Below, one piece after another: positions 49,110 to 59,669 of a DNA stretch of 60,340 nucleotides. Location: contig CAMONC010000002.1 in the NCBI GenBank assembly GCA_946620235.1, positions 1 to 60,340 of the forward strand, written 5' to 3'. The position numbers and the translations under genes are program-made. The stretch comes from an uncultured Lachnospiraceae bacterium. Its GTDB lineage: Bacteria > Bacillota > Clostridia > Lachnospirales > Lachnospiraceae. A model generated the notes under the pieces. The model saw only the letters and a program-made list of their open reading frames with translations, was not told the origin of the DNA and ran no database searches. Each line of letters opens with the position of its first letter. The stretch's first letter is position 1.

Positions 49110-49602
49110 GCTCATCCGAATTCTCAGAGTTATCCATGGTCCCGGAAGTCTCCGGCGTGTCAGCCTGGACATCGGGTTTCCTGTGCCTGAAAACGATCAG
49201 TTTGCTCAAAACATAGTTGCTCACGATCACCACGAACTGCGCGATCAGCTTAACGACCAGACTGCCGAGCTCCGAGTTGAATCCGAGCTTGTCGCAGCCC
49301 GCCCAGATGATCACATCCTCAAGCAGCAGGGTGAAGAGTCTGGCCAGTATGAAAGATATGAATTCCTTTCCGAATGCCTTCGCCGAACCGGCTCTGCTCC
49401 TGAATACAAAAAGCTTATTTGTGAAAAACGTGAATATGACGAGGATGATCCAGTCTATGGTATTCGCCGGAACCTCACTCATTCCGAGCCTGCTGGTAAA
49501 CACCCAGAACAGGAGCACACTCAGCACGAAAGCCACGCCACCCCAGAACAGATAGCTTATGGCCTCACGATGCTTCTTATATATTTCCCATATCTTCTTC
49601 AT
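49099..49602 (-). CDS. GtrA family membrane protein
   Basis: 4 TMs; SYLFWGGVAFVLSVLLFWVF, FFTNKLFVFRS, NYVLSKLIVFR. Confidence 0.9.
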   Translation of the reverse strand: MKKIWEIYKKHREAISYLFWGGVAFVLSVLLFWVFTSRLGMSEVPANTIDWIILVIFTFFTNKLFVFRSRAGSAKAFGKEFISFILARLFTLLLEDVIIWAGCDKLGFNSELGSLVVKLIAQFVVIVSNYVLSKLIVFRHRKPDVQADTPETSGTMDNSENSDEHEA

Positions 49603-49607
49603 GTCTT

Positions 49608-51359
49608 TTACCTTTCGATGCTTACATGCCCTTCCTCGACTCTGTATACCATATCACACTTCTCTATGGTCTGCAGACGGTGGGCTATGATAATGAGTGT
49701 CTTGCGCCCGTGCAGTCTGTTGATGGATTCCATGATCGCAGTCTCGGTCTCGTTGTCGAGAGCGGAAGTCGCTTCATCGAGCACCAGCACCTCGGGATCC
49801 TCGAACAGCGCTCTCGCTATGCCTATACGCTGACGCTGGCCGCCCGACAGTCTGATACCGCGTTCGCCTATGCCCGTATCGAGGCCTTCGGGAAGGCTGC
49901 GCACATATTCGTCCAGCTGGGCTTCCTTCAGGGCTGCCCACACTTTCTCATCATCTATCTCATCATCGGGGATTCCGAACGCCACATTCTTGCGGATGCT
50001 CGTATCCAGCATGAAAATGGTCTGCGGTATGTATCCGATGTTCTTGAGCCATTCACGATAATGCTCACGTACGTTCACTCCATCGGCCAGGATCTGCCCC
50101 GATTCGGTATCGAGCAGGCCGAGCATGATATTCACGATGGTGGTCTTGCCTGCGCCGGAGGTTCCGACTATGCCGACAGACTTACCCACGGGGATCGTCA
50201 TATCCGCATGATCGAATACATACATGTCACTGTCCGGATAATGATATACGATATCCTTCAGCTCTATGGATGTACGGACCGGAAGTTTCTCTACATTTTC
50301 CACCCGGACATAGGTCTCCGCATCATAATCCACATTCTCGTCATGGATCTCGGTCTGCAGATCGTCGGTTACCCCCATGAAGAAAGGATCAAAATACGAT
50401 ATCGCGGTCTGGTAGTTGTTGATGCGGTTCGCGCTGGGCAGAAGTCTCATCGCTGCCACACCGAAGGCGGCGATCTGGCTCAGCATCGTGGTAACAGGTG
50501 CTCCGGATATCAGCTGTATCATCATATATGATACAAGGCCGGCCACACATACGGTCTCTATCAGCAGACGCGGAGTCGCGTTATAGAGGTTGTACTTCTG
50601 TACTGCATTCACATATCCCTCTCCGCACTTTGCATATTCGTTGATAAAGTACGGTTCACGGTTCGCGATCTTGATCTCCTTGATACCGGTCACTGACTGG
50701 TCTATCCATTTGAACAGCCCGCTGTAGTAGTCCTGATTATCCTCGCCCGCCTTACGCATGATGGGCTTGAGGATGTACTTGACAGCCACGAGTACCAGAA
50801 CGAGCAGTGCCGTGATGGACACGACCATGCCGGCATCCATGTACAGCAGCACGATAACAAGACATGCAAAAACGATATACTCGCTGAACAGCTGCAGGAC
50901 GCTTAAGATCAAACCGTACATATTGTTCACATCCGATGTGATGCTGCGCTGGATGACCGCGGTATCGGCACCCAGATAATACTCATACGGTCTCTGCATG
51001 AAGTTGATCATCATACGACGTGAAGTAGCGAACTGGTTGGTGTATACGAATCTGAGCTCGACCTTGGTCAGGAAAAAGAGAAAGACATTCTTGATCACGA
51101 AAGCAAATATCAGACCTATCATCGCGGTGATCGCGAACTGAAACGTGCTCGTCATATGGAAGCCCTCGTATATGGCGTGCATGTACTTATTGGTCTGTGT
51201 GGTCGTCGGATCGATGATGACCTGAAGCACGGGTATGGCCATGGCCACTCCCACACTTTCGAGCACACCCCCGATCAGCATCATTATCATTATTCCGCCC
51301 ATCTGGGCCTTCTGCTTCCCGTCGAGGAGCAGGTTCATCTTTTTCAGGATCTTGATCAT
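49608..51359 (-). CDS. ABC transporter, fused permease and ATPase (MsbA/PglK-like flippase candidate)
   Basis: N-terminal TMs; GTSGAGKTTIVNIMLG, RLSGGQRQRIGIARAL, VLVLDEATSALD; start set at MIKILKK. Confidence 0.92.
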   Translation of the reverse strand: MIKILKKMNLLLDGKQKAQMGGIMIMMLIGGVLESVGVAMAIPVLQVIIDPTTTQTNKYMHAIYEGFHMTSTFQFAITAMIGLIFAFVIKNVFLFFLTKVELRFVYTNQFATSRRMMINFMQRPYEYYLGADTAVIQRSITSDVNNMYGLILSVLQLFSEYIVFACLVIVLLYMDAGMVVSITALLVLVLVAVKYILKPIMRKAGEDNQDYYSGLFKWIDQSVTGIKEIKIANREPYFINEYAKCGEGYVNAVQKYNLYNATPRLLIETVCVAGLVSYMMIQLISGAPVTTMLSQIAAFGVAAMRLLPSANRINNYQTAISYFDPFFMGVTDDLQTEIHDENVDYDAETYVRVENVEKLPVRTSIELKDIVYHYPDSDMYVFDHADMTIPVGKSVGIVGTSGAGKTTIVNIMLGLLDTESGQILADGVNVREHYREWLKNIGYIPQTIFMLDTSIRKNVAFGIPDDEIDDEKVWAALKEAQLDEYVRSLPEGLDTGIGERGIRLSGGQRQRIGIARALFEDPEVLVLDEATSALDNETETAIMESINRLHGRKTLIIIAHRLQTIEKCDMVYRVEEGHVSIER

Positions 51360-51384
51360 GTATTTCCTATCTCTGCACAATCCG

Positions 51385-52680
51385 TCATTTCAGTTCGAAA
51401 CTGTCTCTGACTATTGCGGCGGCCTCCTCAAGTTTTTGTTCGGACGGCCCGTCCATTATATAGTATCCTCTCTTCAGAAGCGATTCTTCGTCATTGATGC
51501 TGCCCAGATAATCCAGCAGCCTCATATTGCACTCCCAGTCGCGAAGTCTCACACCGTCGGGCAGTCTGCTCTCTATGGTTGCCCTGTCGGGAATACCGTG
51601 CACGAAGCAGTGTTCCATATCAAAGTATCTGAGCATCATCCGTTTCATATTCAGCGGCTGGAAACAATGCGCCCCGCCGCTCATATATCTCAGATACTGC
51701 TCCGACATATCCACTCCCGTTGCCATGGGGATCAGCTCGTCATATACGTGTCTTCCCGCCGGAGATGCGGATACTTCTATGGCATTTACGGTCCTGCCGA
51801 GTATGCACACATCCGCATGCAGCATGCAGTCCTTAAGACCCAGAACCTCACACAGACGTCCCATATAGCTGCGTATGAGCGATTCAACACGGTCATCCTC
51901 ACCGGGCATGACTACCATGTACGATACAGCCTGTCTGGCAGGCGGCGGTGTCAGAGTTTTACGTCTGATCAAGATGACCTCATAATTACAGCCCTCCACG
52001 AATCCGTCCACTGCATACTCCGTGCCGGGCAGGGCTTCTTCAATAATATAATCATCCGAGGGATCGTCTTCGAGCGAAGCCTTTCTCTGGTGCTCCTCCA
52101 TTGCCAGCTTGACATTTCTGGCAAACTCGGCAGCATTCGATGCCGAAGTACCCTTATGCTCATCGGTCGGGCGCGACCCCCATATATCCGCCTGCAAAGC
52201 TCCGAAACTGTCGGCATCGCTCAGGTAATGAACGGATCTGCCATGAGATCCGAATCTGGGTTTAAATACCGCAGGATATTCCACAACCGAAGGATCGACC
52301 ACTGCGGAGGCGTTGACCAGATAGCAGTGACCTTCCCTGAGTTTGCGATTACGGAGTTTATTATGAAATTCGTATTTATCAGAGCAGACCGCAGCGCACG
52401 CTCTGCTGATACCGGGCAGTCCGAACGCATCATTGACTGCCCCGATACTTGTCAGATGCCTCCCTATGGGGGTAGTCATCACGAAGTCAATATGCTCTCC
52501 CCTGAGGGCTTCTATGACCTCGTCCTCATGCGAGATATTTATGCGGTGATGTACATCCGCCACTGCCGCACCCGCGGCGCGGGGATCATTGTCTACCGCT
52601 ATGACCCGGTGGCCGAGCTTATGTGCCATCTCTATGGCATGTACCGACTCGGCATCCGCCCCTATAACTGCTATATTCAC
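51385..52680 (-). CDS. ATP-grasp domain protein
   Basis: N-terminal Rossmann-like NIAVIGADAESVHAI; VFKPRFGSHGRSV; IIEEALPGTEYAVDGF. Confidence 0.85.
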   Translation of the reverse strand: MNIAVIGADAESVHAIEMAHKLGHRVIAVDNDPRAAGAAVADVHHRINISHEDEVIEALRGEHIDFVMTTPIGRHLTSIGAVNDAFGLPGISRACAAVCSDKYEFHNKLRNRKLREGHCYLVNASAVVDPSVVEYPAVFKPRFGSHGRSVHYLSDADSFGALQADIWGSRPTDEHKGTSASNAAEFARNVKLAMEEHQRKASLEDDPSDDYIIEEALPGTEYAVDGFVEGCNYEVILIRRKTLTPPPARQAVSYMVVMPGEDDRVESLIRSYMGRLCEVLGLKDCMLHADVCILGRTVNAIEVSASPAGRHVYDELIPMATGVDMSEQYLRYMSGGAHCFQPLNMKRMMLRYFDMEHCFVHGIPDRATIESRLPDGVRLRDWECNMRLLDYLGSINDEESLLKRGYYIMDGPSEQKLEEAAAIVRDSFELK

Positions 52681-52743
52681 CGATCTATCCCCTGATCTGT
52701 TCTCCGGGCAATCCCCTGTTACATCCCCGGCAGAGTCTCATGA

Positions 52744-53139
52744 TCAACCCGCCGCGAGAGTCATGTATATCTTATATATGATCCATATGACCGCAAAGCA
52801 CTCCACAGCTCCGGCCAGCGCTCCCATCAGGGAATCCAGCATCCCGAGTACGGGAAGTTCCGTCAGGCCCGAAAGCAGACCCATGACCATACGTATGAAT
52901 TTCCATCCCAGGCTTAATATCACTATCGCACCGGCTATTACAATGGCGGAACTATACTTCTGATCCTTGAAAGCACCATGCAGAGCAACGATCAATATCA
53001 GACATATGACCGCCACCGCTATACTGATCAGCTTGCGTAGTTCGAGTGCGAACCCGTTCGAGTATCCTCTTTTGACACATACTATCAACATCAGCAGTGC
53101 CAATCCGACCAATATGATATTTCTGACCTGATCCGTCAT
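52744..53139 (-). CDS. CvpA-like small membrane protein
   Basis: 3-4 TMs; LGMLDSLMGALAGAVECFAVIWIIYKI; overlaps upstream gene. Confidence 0.6.
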   Translation of the reverse strand: MTDQVRNIILVGLALLMLIVCVKRGYSNGFALELRKLISIAVAVICLILIVALHGAFKDQKYSSAIVIAGAIVILSLGWKFIRMVMGLLSGLTELPVLGMLDSLMGALAGAVECFAVIWIIYKIYMTLAAG

Positions 53140-54350
53140 CTGAGACGCACCCTGTCTACGCTATCCGAATTAGCAGTGGTGAAGCTTCCGTTTCTCTCTC
53201 CGGGTATCAGCAGATATGCACTCTTCGGCAAAGTACCTTCATATGCGGTATTGCCGTTCACCCTGTATATGCAGGCACGCGATTCGGAGTAGATAAAGAT
53301 ACGGTCGCCCGTCATCACGATATCCTTGAATTCGGAATTGTACTCTCTCTCATTTACGAGATTGCCGTTTTTATTAAATACCTCAATGTGGTATCTGTAT
53401 TCCGCCTGATCCGAGTAGAAGACAAGTGCCACATATTTATCATCATAGAAAACTTTCTGTATTTCATCCGACACGAGATGCTCGGCATGCGATACGGGCT
53501 TTTCCGCACCCTTATAGAACATCACCCGATCATCGGCGACAGCGAAGGAATACTCGTTATCCATGAAGTGGATCGTGGGGATCACCGTGCCGACATACTC
53601 ATATCCGCTGACATAGTTATCAGTCTCGTTCTGTCCCACATCACCGAAATTATAGTAAGCTACTCTGGATCGCATCTCTCCGCTGTCCACATACACGTAG
53701 CTGACGCCTACCAGCTTGCCGTTAGGAGATATGGTCACATCCACGGGAAATCCCGACTGTCTCATCGTAGTCTTGAAGTAGGCAAGGATGTCTCCCGTAG
53801 CGTTATACAGATATATCCACGTGGTATCGGTATCATTGAGGATGACAGCCGTTTCACCGGACTGCGATACGCAGAACTTATATATGGGCATGGTGGTCGC
53901 TATCTCCCCGATACTGCCGGTCGGTCCCAGCAGATAGATAGTTCTGGAACCATAGTCACCTATAGCTGCCATGCTGCCCTGAACCGATATCATGGGCTCC
54001 TGCATCTGGTATGTGATGTTCCACAGTGCCTTACCGTCCACGTCGACACAGGCAGCTCCATCCATGCCGTAGCTCAGTATGGTACCGGCAAAATTGATCA
54101 TATTCTCGGTACGGATGGAATGGTTATCTGCGGAAGAGGTGACCTCAGCCTCCGTATATACACGATTAGCGGACTGCAGGACGAGCGCAGCCACTACAGC
54201 CGCAATCAGAATGATACCGAGGAGTACACGGTAGAATATGACCATCCTGTGGCTGCGTATCCTGTCCTTATAAGTCCAGCTTACAGACTCATTGCCTTCT
54301 TCGATATATTCTCCGTTATTCTTTTTGGGAAAAGCAAATATCCTGGCCAT
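53136..54350 (-). CDS. DUF5711-like single-TM protein with beta-propeller-like extracytoplasmic domain
   Basis: Cytoplasmic N-terminus, one TM, repeated beta-rich segments. Confidence 0.65.
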   Translation of the reverse strand: MARIFAFPKKNNGEYIEEGNESVSWTYKDRIRSHRMVIFYRVLLGIILIAAVVAALVLQSANRVYTEAEVTSSADNHSIRTENMINFAGTILSYGMDGAACVDVDGKALWNITYQMQEPMISVQGSMAAIGDYGSRTIYLLGPTGSIGEIATTMPIYKFCVSQSGETAVILNDTDTTWIYLYNATGDILAYFKTTMRQSGFPVDVTISPNGKLVGVSYVYVDSGEMRSRVAYYNFGDVGQNETDNYVSGYEYVGTVIPTIHFMDNEYSFAVADDRVMFYKGAEKPVSHAEHLVSDEIQKVFYDDKYVALVFYSDQAEYRYHIEVFNKNGNLVNEREYNSEFKDIVMTGDRIFIYSESRACIYRVNGNTAYEGTLPKSAYLLIPGERNGSFTTANSDSVDRVRLR

Positions 54351-54363
54351 GAGTTAGCGTCGA

Positions 54364-55410
54364 TCACTTAGCATAGAACTTGTATATCGTAACCGTATCA
54401 TAGGGCTTATCGGCATCATATACACAGTCAGGGAAACCGGGCTGATTGATGCTGTCGGGATAAACCTGTGTCTCCAGACACAGACCGAATCTGGGCTCAT
54501 AGAGGAAGTCGCCTTTACCTTTGTGAGGCTCGATGCAGTTACCGGCATAGAACTGAATACCGGGCTGATCGGTAAGCACGTCCATATATCTGCCGCTCTT
54601 CGGATCTCTGACGGTAGCGACCGTCTTCAGCTCACCGTTTGCGTCATCGATGACCCAGTTGTGATCGTATCCCTTGACCAGCTCGAGCTGTTCGATCCTG
54701 TCCTCGATATTGTCTCCGATACGTCTGAAATCCGTAAAATCAAATACGGTGCCTGCCACGTCAGCCAGCTCGCCGGTAGGTATGGCTCCCTCCACAACGG
54801 GCGTGAACCTGGATGCATTGAGCTTCAGCTCATGATCCAGGATCAGACCGGCATTCTGTCCGCCTAAATTGAAGTATGCATGGTTGGTCATATTGATAAG
54901 TGACGGACGGTCTGTCGTCACATGATAATGCAGCTTAAGTCCGGCATCATCAGTGATGCTGTAGGTAAGCGTCACCTTCAGATTGCCGGGGAAGCCCATC
55001 TCGCCGTCCTTCATAGAGAGGCTCAGCTTCAGTTCGTCACCGCACACCTCAGCGTCCCACAGTCTCTTATGGAATCCGATGTCACCGTCGGAATGCAGGT
55101 TATTGGGACCGTCGTTTACTGCGAGATTATAGGTATTATCTCCAATCTTAAATGTTGCATTGCATATACGGTTCGCATTTGGACCGATCACGGAACCGAA
55201 GAAACAGGGATTCTGCTCATAGCCGGACACGGAGTCATATCCCAGTATCACATCCGCAGCCTTGCCGGAAGCATCGGGTGCGAAAATATTCACGATATGC
55301 GCACCGTAGTCGCTGATACAGACTTTCAGTCCCGCGTTTTCGATCGTGTACAGAGCAGCCTCACGGCCGTCCTTCAGCTTGCCGAATGATGATTTGGTGA
55401 TTGTTGACAT
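54364..55410 (-). CDS. galM: Galactose mutarotase (aldose 1-epimerase)
   Basis: Start set at MSTITKSSF with GGAGG upstream; GSVIGPNANRI, NMTNHAYFNLGG, YDHNWV. Confidence 0.94.
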   Translation of the reverse strand: MSTITKSSFGKLKDGREAALYTIENAGLKVCISDYGAHIVNIFAPDASGKAADVILGYDSVSGYEQNPCFFGSVIGPNANRICNATFKIGDNTYNLAVNDGPNNLHSDGDIGFHKRLWDAEVCGDELKLSLSMKDGEMGFPGNLKVTLTYSITDDAGLKLHYHVTTDRPSLINMTNHAYFNLGGQNAGLILDHELKLNASRFTPVVEGAIPTGELADVAGTVFDFTDFRRIGDNIEDRIEQLELVKGYDHNWVIDDANGELKTVATVRDPKSGRYMDVLTDQPGIQFYAGNCIEPHKGKGDFLYEPRFGLCLETQVYPDSINQPGFPDCVYDADKPYDTVTIYKFYAK

Positions 55411-55460
55411 ATTTATCCTCCTTATAAGCGCGATCATACGCGCAGACTGTACATCCGCAG

Positions 55461-56057
55461 TTACAGCTCCGTCCTTCCTTCCAGAGCTCTGAGCAGAGTT
55501 ACTTCATCTATGTATTCCAGGTCTCCGCCTACGGGCACACCGCTCGCTATACGTGTGACCTTGATACCTGTAGGTTTCACCAGCTTGCTGATATACATCG
55601 CTGTGGTCTCACCCTCGAGGCTGGAGTTCGTAGCGATGATCACTTCATCCACATCTCCTTCGAGTCTCGTCATGAGTTCCTTCAGGCGGATATCACCCGG
55701 ACCTATGCCCAGCATCGGTGATATGGCTCCGTGGAGTACATGATATACTCCCTCGTATCGTCCGGTTTTCTCGTAAGCAGCGAGATCACGTGGGTTCTCC
55801 ACTACCATGATAGTCCTGTGATCGCGCTTCGGGTTGGCACATACCGGACATACATCGGCATCCGTCAGGTTACAGCACTGCTCACAGTATCGCACTTCGG
55901 ATCTGGCTTTGATCATGGTGTTGGCCAGATGCTCCACCTTGCTCTGCGGAAGTGCTATCAAATGAAACGCCAGACGCTGCGCCGACTTCGATCCTATGCC
56001 GGGAAGCGAAGCCAGCTCATCTATCAGATTATTGATGAGACCGTTGTATGTCTCCAT
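55461..56057 (-). CDS. recR: Recombination protein RecR
   Basis: LPGIGSKSAQRLAFHL, four-Cys zinc motif, GVPVGGDLEYIDEVTL. Confidence 0.97.
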   Translation of the reverse strand: METYNGLINNLIDELASLPGIGSKSAQRLAFHLIALPQSKVEHLANTMIKARSEVRYCEQCCNLTDADVCPVCANPKRDHRTIMVVENPRDLAAYEKTGRYEGVYHVLHGAISPMLGIGPGDIRLKELMTRLEGDVDEVIIATNSSLEGETTAMYISKLVKPTGIKVTRIASGVPVGGDLEYIDEVTLLRALEGRTEL

Positions 56058-56410
56058 CAGAAGGGCATTCCTCCCAGACCGCCCAGGCCACCTGTCAGCT
56101 TGCTCATAGCCTGTGAGCTTGCCTCCTCGGCCTGCTTAAGTGCTTCATTGACTGCCGCCATGATCATATCCTCGAGCATCTCCACATCTTCGGGATCTAC
56201 CGCATCGGGATCGATCTTGATCGCAGTCAGCTCCTTCTTGCCGCTGACTGTAGCCGTGACTGCTCCACCGCCTGCTGCCGATGTATATTCGGCTGTCTCA
56301 AGCTCTTTCTGACTTTCCTCCATCTGACGCTGCATACGCTGAGCCTGCTTCATCAGATTACTCATGTTACCCGGCATTCCTCCGCCGGGATATCCGCCTC
56401 TCTTAGCCAT
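56057..56410 (-). CDS. YbaB/EbfC family nucleoid-associated protein
   Basis: Start set at [24 protein letters not shown]. Confidence 0.93.
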   Translation of the reverse strand: MAKRGGYPGGGMPGNMSNLMKQAQRMQRQMEESQKELETAEYTSAAGGGAVTATVSGKKELTAIKIDPDAVDPEDVEMLEDMIMAAVNEALKQAEEASSQAMSKLTGGLGGLGGMPF

Positions 56411-56496
56411 TTTTTCTCCTCTCTCTGTATATGACTGTGTCCGATCATATGCATCCGATACATGTATCAGCACAGCCACTGTGTATGTATGTGCGG

Positions 56497-58179
56497 TCAG
56501 ATATATCCGTCCGCCGTATCTTCCTCTGTGGTTATCTCTATATCCGGAAGCATCTGTGAGATATCGTAATGCTTCTCCTCCATCTCCCGCCTGGTGGTCG
56601 CCAGCGTAAAGACTACATCGACATGCTTGCCTATGACAGACTCTATGGCACTCTCAAGTGCTTCCCTGTTTCCTGCCGAAGACATTCTGGAATGATTGAC
56701 AGCATCATCTGAATCACCTGCCCATACCAGTTCCAGTCTCCCGTCACTCGTCAGAGATCTGCGTGCAGAGTTGATATACACTCGTGTCGGGTATCCTACT
56801 GCTTCCGTCACAGCGTTCCACTCCCTCATGACTGTTTCCACATCTTCAGGCAGGGCTGCCGGTTTCTCCGCAGGTTTAGCCGGCCGGTCAGTATCAGTTG
56901 CACTGAATCTGCCTGACGCCAGTTTGTCTTCGAGCGATTCAATCCTGCGCTTCAGATCATCGATGGCGTAGATGTCCGTGCTTGCAACACCGGGGGCTGA
57001 TGCATACGAGGCCGGGCCCGGTTCCCCGGAAACGTCTTCGCTCATCTGTGTTACACGCGGAGCGACAGCGGCTGTCGACACCGCCGACATCTCGGGATGG
57101 CACAAACGGATCAGTGCCACCTCTATGAGGATCCTTTTCTGCGAGGAATATCTCAGCTGCGAGGTGAGTTCGCTCAGGTCACGGATATAACGCATGACGG
57201 TATCCATATCCATGCGGGCCGCCGTAGTGCGCAGAGCTTCCATATCCTCTGAGTTGATATCTATGACATCATCCAGTCCGGTATCCGTCTTTGACAGCAT
57301 CACGCTGCGGATATACCAGATCAGATCGTTATTGAACTGCGACAGATCGCGTCCCTGATCGACCACATCCTGCAGAAGATTAAGTGCGCCGACCACATCT
57401 CGATCATAGAGCGCATTGGTCATCCTGTCGAATACGCCCGTATCAACCGCACCGAGTACATCGAGTGCATTATCGTAGGTCAGCCGCTCTCCTATATGGA
57501 ACGCGGTACACTGATCAAGCAGAGACAGTGCATCACGCATTGAGCCGTCGCCCATCTTCGCTATGTATCTAAGTGCCTTATCTTCGACATCCAGCTGCTC
57601 GGAGTCACATATATCACGAAGTCTGGCCTGTATGGTATCTATGGTGATCCTGTGAAAATCATAACGCTGCACCCTCGACAGTACGGTCGCAGGAAGCTTC
57701 TGGGGATCTGTCGTGGCAAGTATGAACACCACATACGACGGAGGTTCCTCAAGAGTCTTAAGCAACGCATTGAAAGCACCGGGGCTCATCATATGAACCT
57801 CGTCGATGATATAGACCTTGAATCTCCCCATGGTCGGAGAGTAAGACACTTCATCTATGATCTCGCGGACATTATCAACGCCCGTGTTGGAGGCCGCATC
57901 GATCTCAATGACATTGAGTGCTCCGCCGGTGGCGATAGCCTGACAGGTCGGACACTGTCCGCAGGGGCTGCCGTTTACGGGAGACTCACAGTTAACGGAT
58001 CTCGCGAATATCTTGGCCACAGTGGTCTTGCCCGTACCGCGTGTACCGCAGAACAGGTATGCATGACCTATGCGATCCGCCTTGATCTGGTTGCGAAGTG
58101 TCGTCACAATATGGTCCTGCCCCTTGACATCGTCAAAAGAGACAGGACGGAATTTACGATATAGTGCTGTGTATGACAT
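56497..58179 (-). CDS. dnaX: DNA polymerase III subunit gamma/tau
   Basis: [57 protein letters not shown]. Confidence 0.97.
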   Translation of the reverse strand: MSYTALYRKFRPVSFDDVKGQDHIVTTLRNQIKADRIGHAYLFCGTRGTGKTTVAKIFARSVNCESPVNGSPCGQCPTCQAIATGGALNVIEIDAASNTGVDNVREIIDEVSYSPTMGRFKVYIIDEVHMMSPGAFNALLKTLEEPPSYVVFILATTDPQKLPATVLSRVQRYDFHRITIDTIQARLRDICDSEQLDVEDKALRYIAKMGDGSMRDALSLLDQCTAFHIGERLTYDNALDVLGAVDTGVFDRMTNALYDRDVVGALNLLQDVVDQGRDLSQFNNDLIWYIRSVMLSKTDTGLDDVIDINSEDMEALRTTAARMDMDTVMRYIRDLSELTSQLRYSSQKRILIEVALIRLCHPEMSAVSTAAVAPRVTQMSEDVSGEPGPASYASAPGVASTDIYAIDDLKRRIESLEDKLASGRFSATDTDRPAKPAEKPAALPEDVETVMREWNAVTEAVGYPTRVYINSARRSLTSDGRLELVWAGDSDDAVNHSRMSSAGNREALESAIESVIGKHVDVVFTLATTRREMEEKHYDISQMLPDIEITTEEDTADGYI

Positions 58180-58197
58180 AATATTTCGTCAGAAGTC

Positions 58198-59271
58198 TCA
58201 GTCACCGAAACTGATACCGATCATCTTCGCTTCTTTGATGATGGTCGCGTCGGGTGACAGGGTCTTCAGCTTGCCTGCCACGTCATCGAGCGGAACCTTC
58301 ACGATCTCGCGGTTCTTATAGCCGACCATGAATCCATACTCGCCGTTTAAGATCAGTTTGCCTGCTTCCGCACCGAGACGGGTCGCAAATACACGGTCAT
58401 AAGGACATGGACTTCCGCCGCGCTGTGTATGTCCGGGTACGGTCACGCGGACCTCCTTGCCGGTCTTCTCCTGGATCCGTGCCGCGATCTCGTAGGATAC
58501 GGACGGATAAGGAGAATTCTCCTGCTTCTTGCGCAGATCCTTCTTGGACAGAGCCGCATCTTCTTTGGAGATGGCACCTTCAGCCACAGCCATGATGGTG
58601 AACTTGCTGCCTCTCTTATCACGGCCCTGGATAGCCTCAACGACCTTATCGATATCATAGGGGATCTCCGGGATCAGGATGATATCGGCACCGCCCGCCA
58701 TGCCGGCATTGAGCGGAAGCCATCCAACCTTATGTCCCATGATCTCCACAATGAATATACGTCCGTGGCTGGCTGCGGTAGTGTGGATGCAGTCAATCGC
58801 TTCTGTAGCTATGTCTACGGCACTCTGGAAGCCGAATGTCATATCGGTGCCCCAGAGGTCATTATCTATGGTCTTCGGCAGAGTAACTACATTCAGTCCC
58901 TCTTCACGCAGGAGATTAGCGGTCTTATGAGTACCGTTACCGCCCAAGATCACGATGACATCGAGCTTGAGCTTGTAGTAGTTCTGCTTCATTGCCTCTA
59001 CTTTATCCAGACCGTCCTCATCAGGCTCGCGTATCGTCTTAAAAGGTGTACGTGATGTACCCAGGATCGTGCCGCCCTTGGTCAGGATGCCGGAGAAATC
59101 ATGGCCCGTCAGCATCTTGAAATCTCCGTAGATAAGACCTTTATATCCGTCTATGAATCCGTAGATCTCTATGTTCTCACCGCTGACATCGAGACACTTA
59201 ACAAGTCCTCTCATGGCAGCATTGAGTGCCTGACAGTCACCACCGCTGGTCAAAATACCTATTCTCTTCAT
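58198..59271 (-). CDS. pfkA: 6-phosphofructokinase (PKTIDND-type subgroup)
   Basis: MKRIGILTSGGDCQALNAAMRG, LGGNGTHKTA, PKTIDNDLWGTDMTFGF. Confidence 0.93.
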   Translation of the reverse strand: MKRIGILTSGGDCQALNAAMRGLVKCLDVSGENIEIYGFIDGYKGLIYGDFKMLTGHDFSGILTKGGTILGTSRTPFKTIREPDEDGLDKVEAMKQNYYKLKLDVIVILGGNGTHKTANLLREEGLNVVTLPKTIDNDLWGTDMTFGFQSAVDIATEAIDCIHTTAASHGRIFIVEIMGHKVGWLPLNAGMAGGADIILIPEIPYDIDKVVEAIQGRDKRGSKFTIMAVAEGAISKEDAALSKKDLRKKQENSPYPSVSYEIAARIQEKTGKEVRVTVPGHTQRGGSPCPYDRVFATRLGAEAGKLILNGEYGFMVGYKNREIVKVPLDDVAGKLKTLSPDATIIKEAKMIGISFGD

Positions 59272-59453
59272 AGCTAACCTCCTTATGCAAGTTCAAACGG
59301 ATCACCCGGTCGCCCCGCGAAAACCCGCATGTAAACATATTAACCCACGATTTTAATTATATCTAAAATACGCGACTTCTACAATGACAAATACCTCCAC
59401 GATCCGACTATGATCATCGGCTTAACCGGCTGCGGCAGCCGGGTATGTGATAT

Positions 59454-59482
59454 TTGACTAAACCTGCAAAATACTATATCAT
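59454..59482 (+). promoter_or_regulatory. Sigma-A promoter for tRNA-Ser, TTGACT-N17-TATCAT
   Basis: -35 59454-59459, -10 59477-59482. Confidence 0.6.
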
Positions 59483-59526
59483 TGGGTGGTGCAATCAATA
59501 TGCGATAGCATATATGATGCCTGCCC

Positions 59527-59612
59527 GCAGACGTATCGAAGTGGTCATAACGGGGCGCACTCGAAATGCGTTTGCCCTCCGGGGCACGAGGGTTCGAATC
59601 CCTCCGTCTGCG
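59527..59612 (+). tRNA. tRNA-Ser (anticodon CGA), CCA not encoded
   Basis: Acceptor GCAGACG/CGTCTGC, anticodon loop CTCGAAA, long variable arm, T-arm AGGGTTCGAATCCCT. Confidence 0.93.
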
Positions 59613-59628
59613 CTAACAGGATGTTAGC

Positions 59629-59666
59629 GTGCATGTTCGGAAGTACACGGATGTACTTCCATGCAC
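59629..59666 (+). other. Bulged hairpin downstream of tRNA-Ser
   Basis: GTGCAT-(GTTC)-GGAAGTACA-CGGA-TGTACTTCC-ATGCAC. Confidence 0.6.
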
Positions 59667-59669
59667 AGC

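Noticed and set aside
51235-52695. 486-aa plus-strand ORF antisense to the ATP-grasp and ABC genes
   Set aside because: Spans two real minus-strand genes; no domain signature or ribosome-binding site; consistent with codon-bias antisense ORFs seen throughout the window.
59272-59526. Search for the SRP RNA (ffs) expected near dnaX/tRNA-Ser
   Set aside because: No GGUC-AGGUCCGGAAGGAAGCAGCC-type core found in this spacer.
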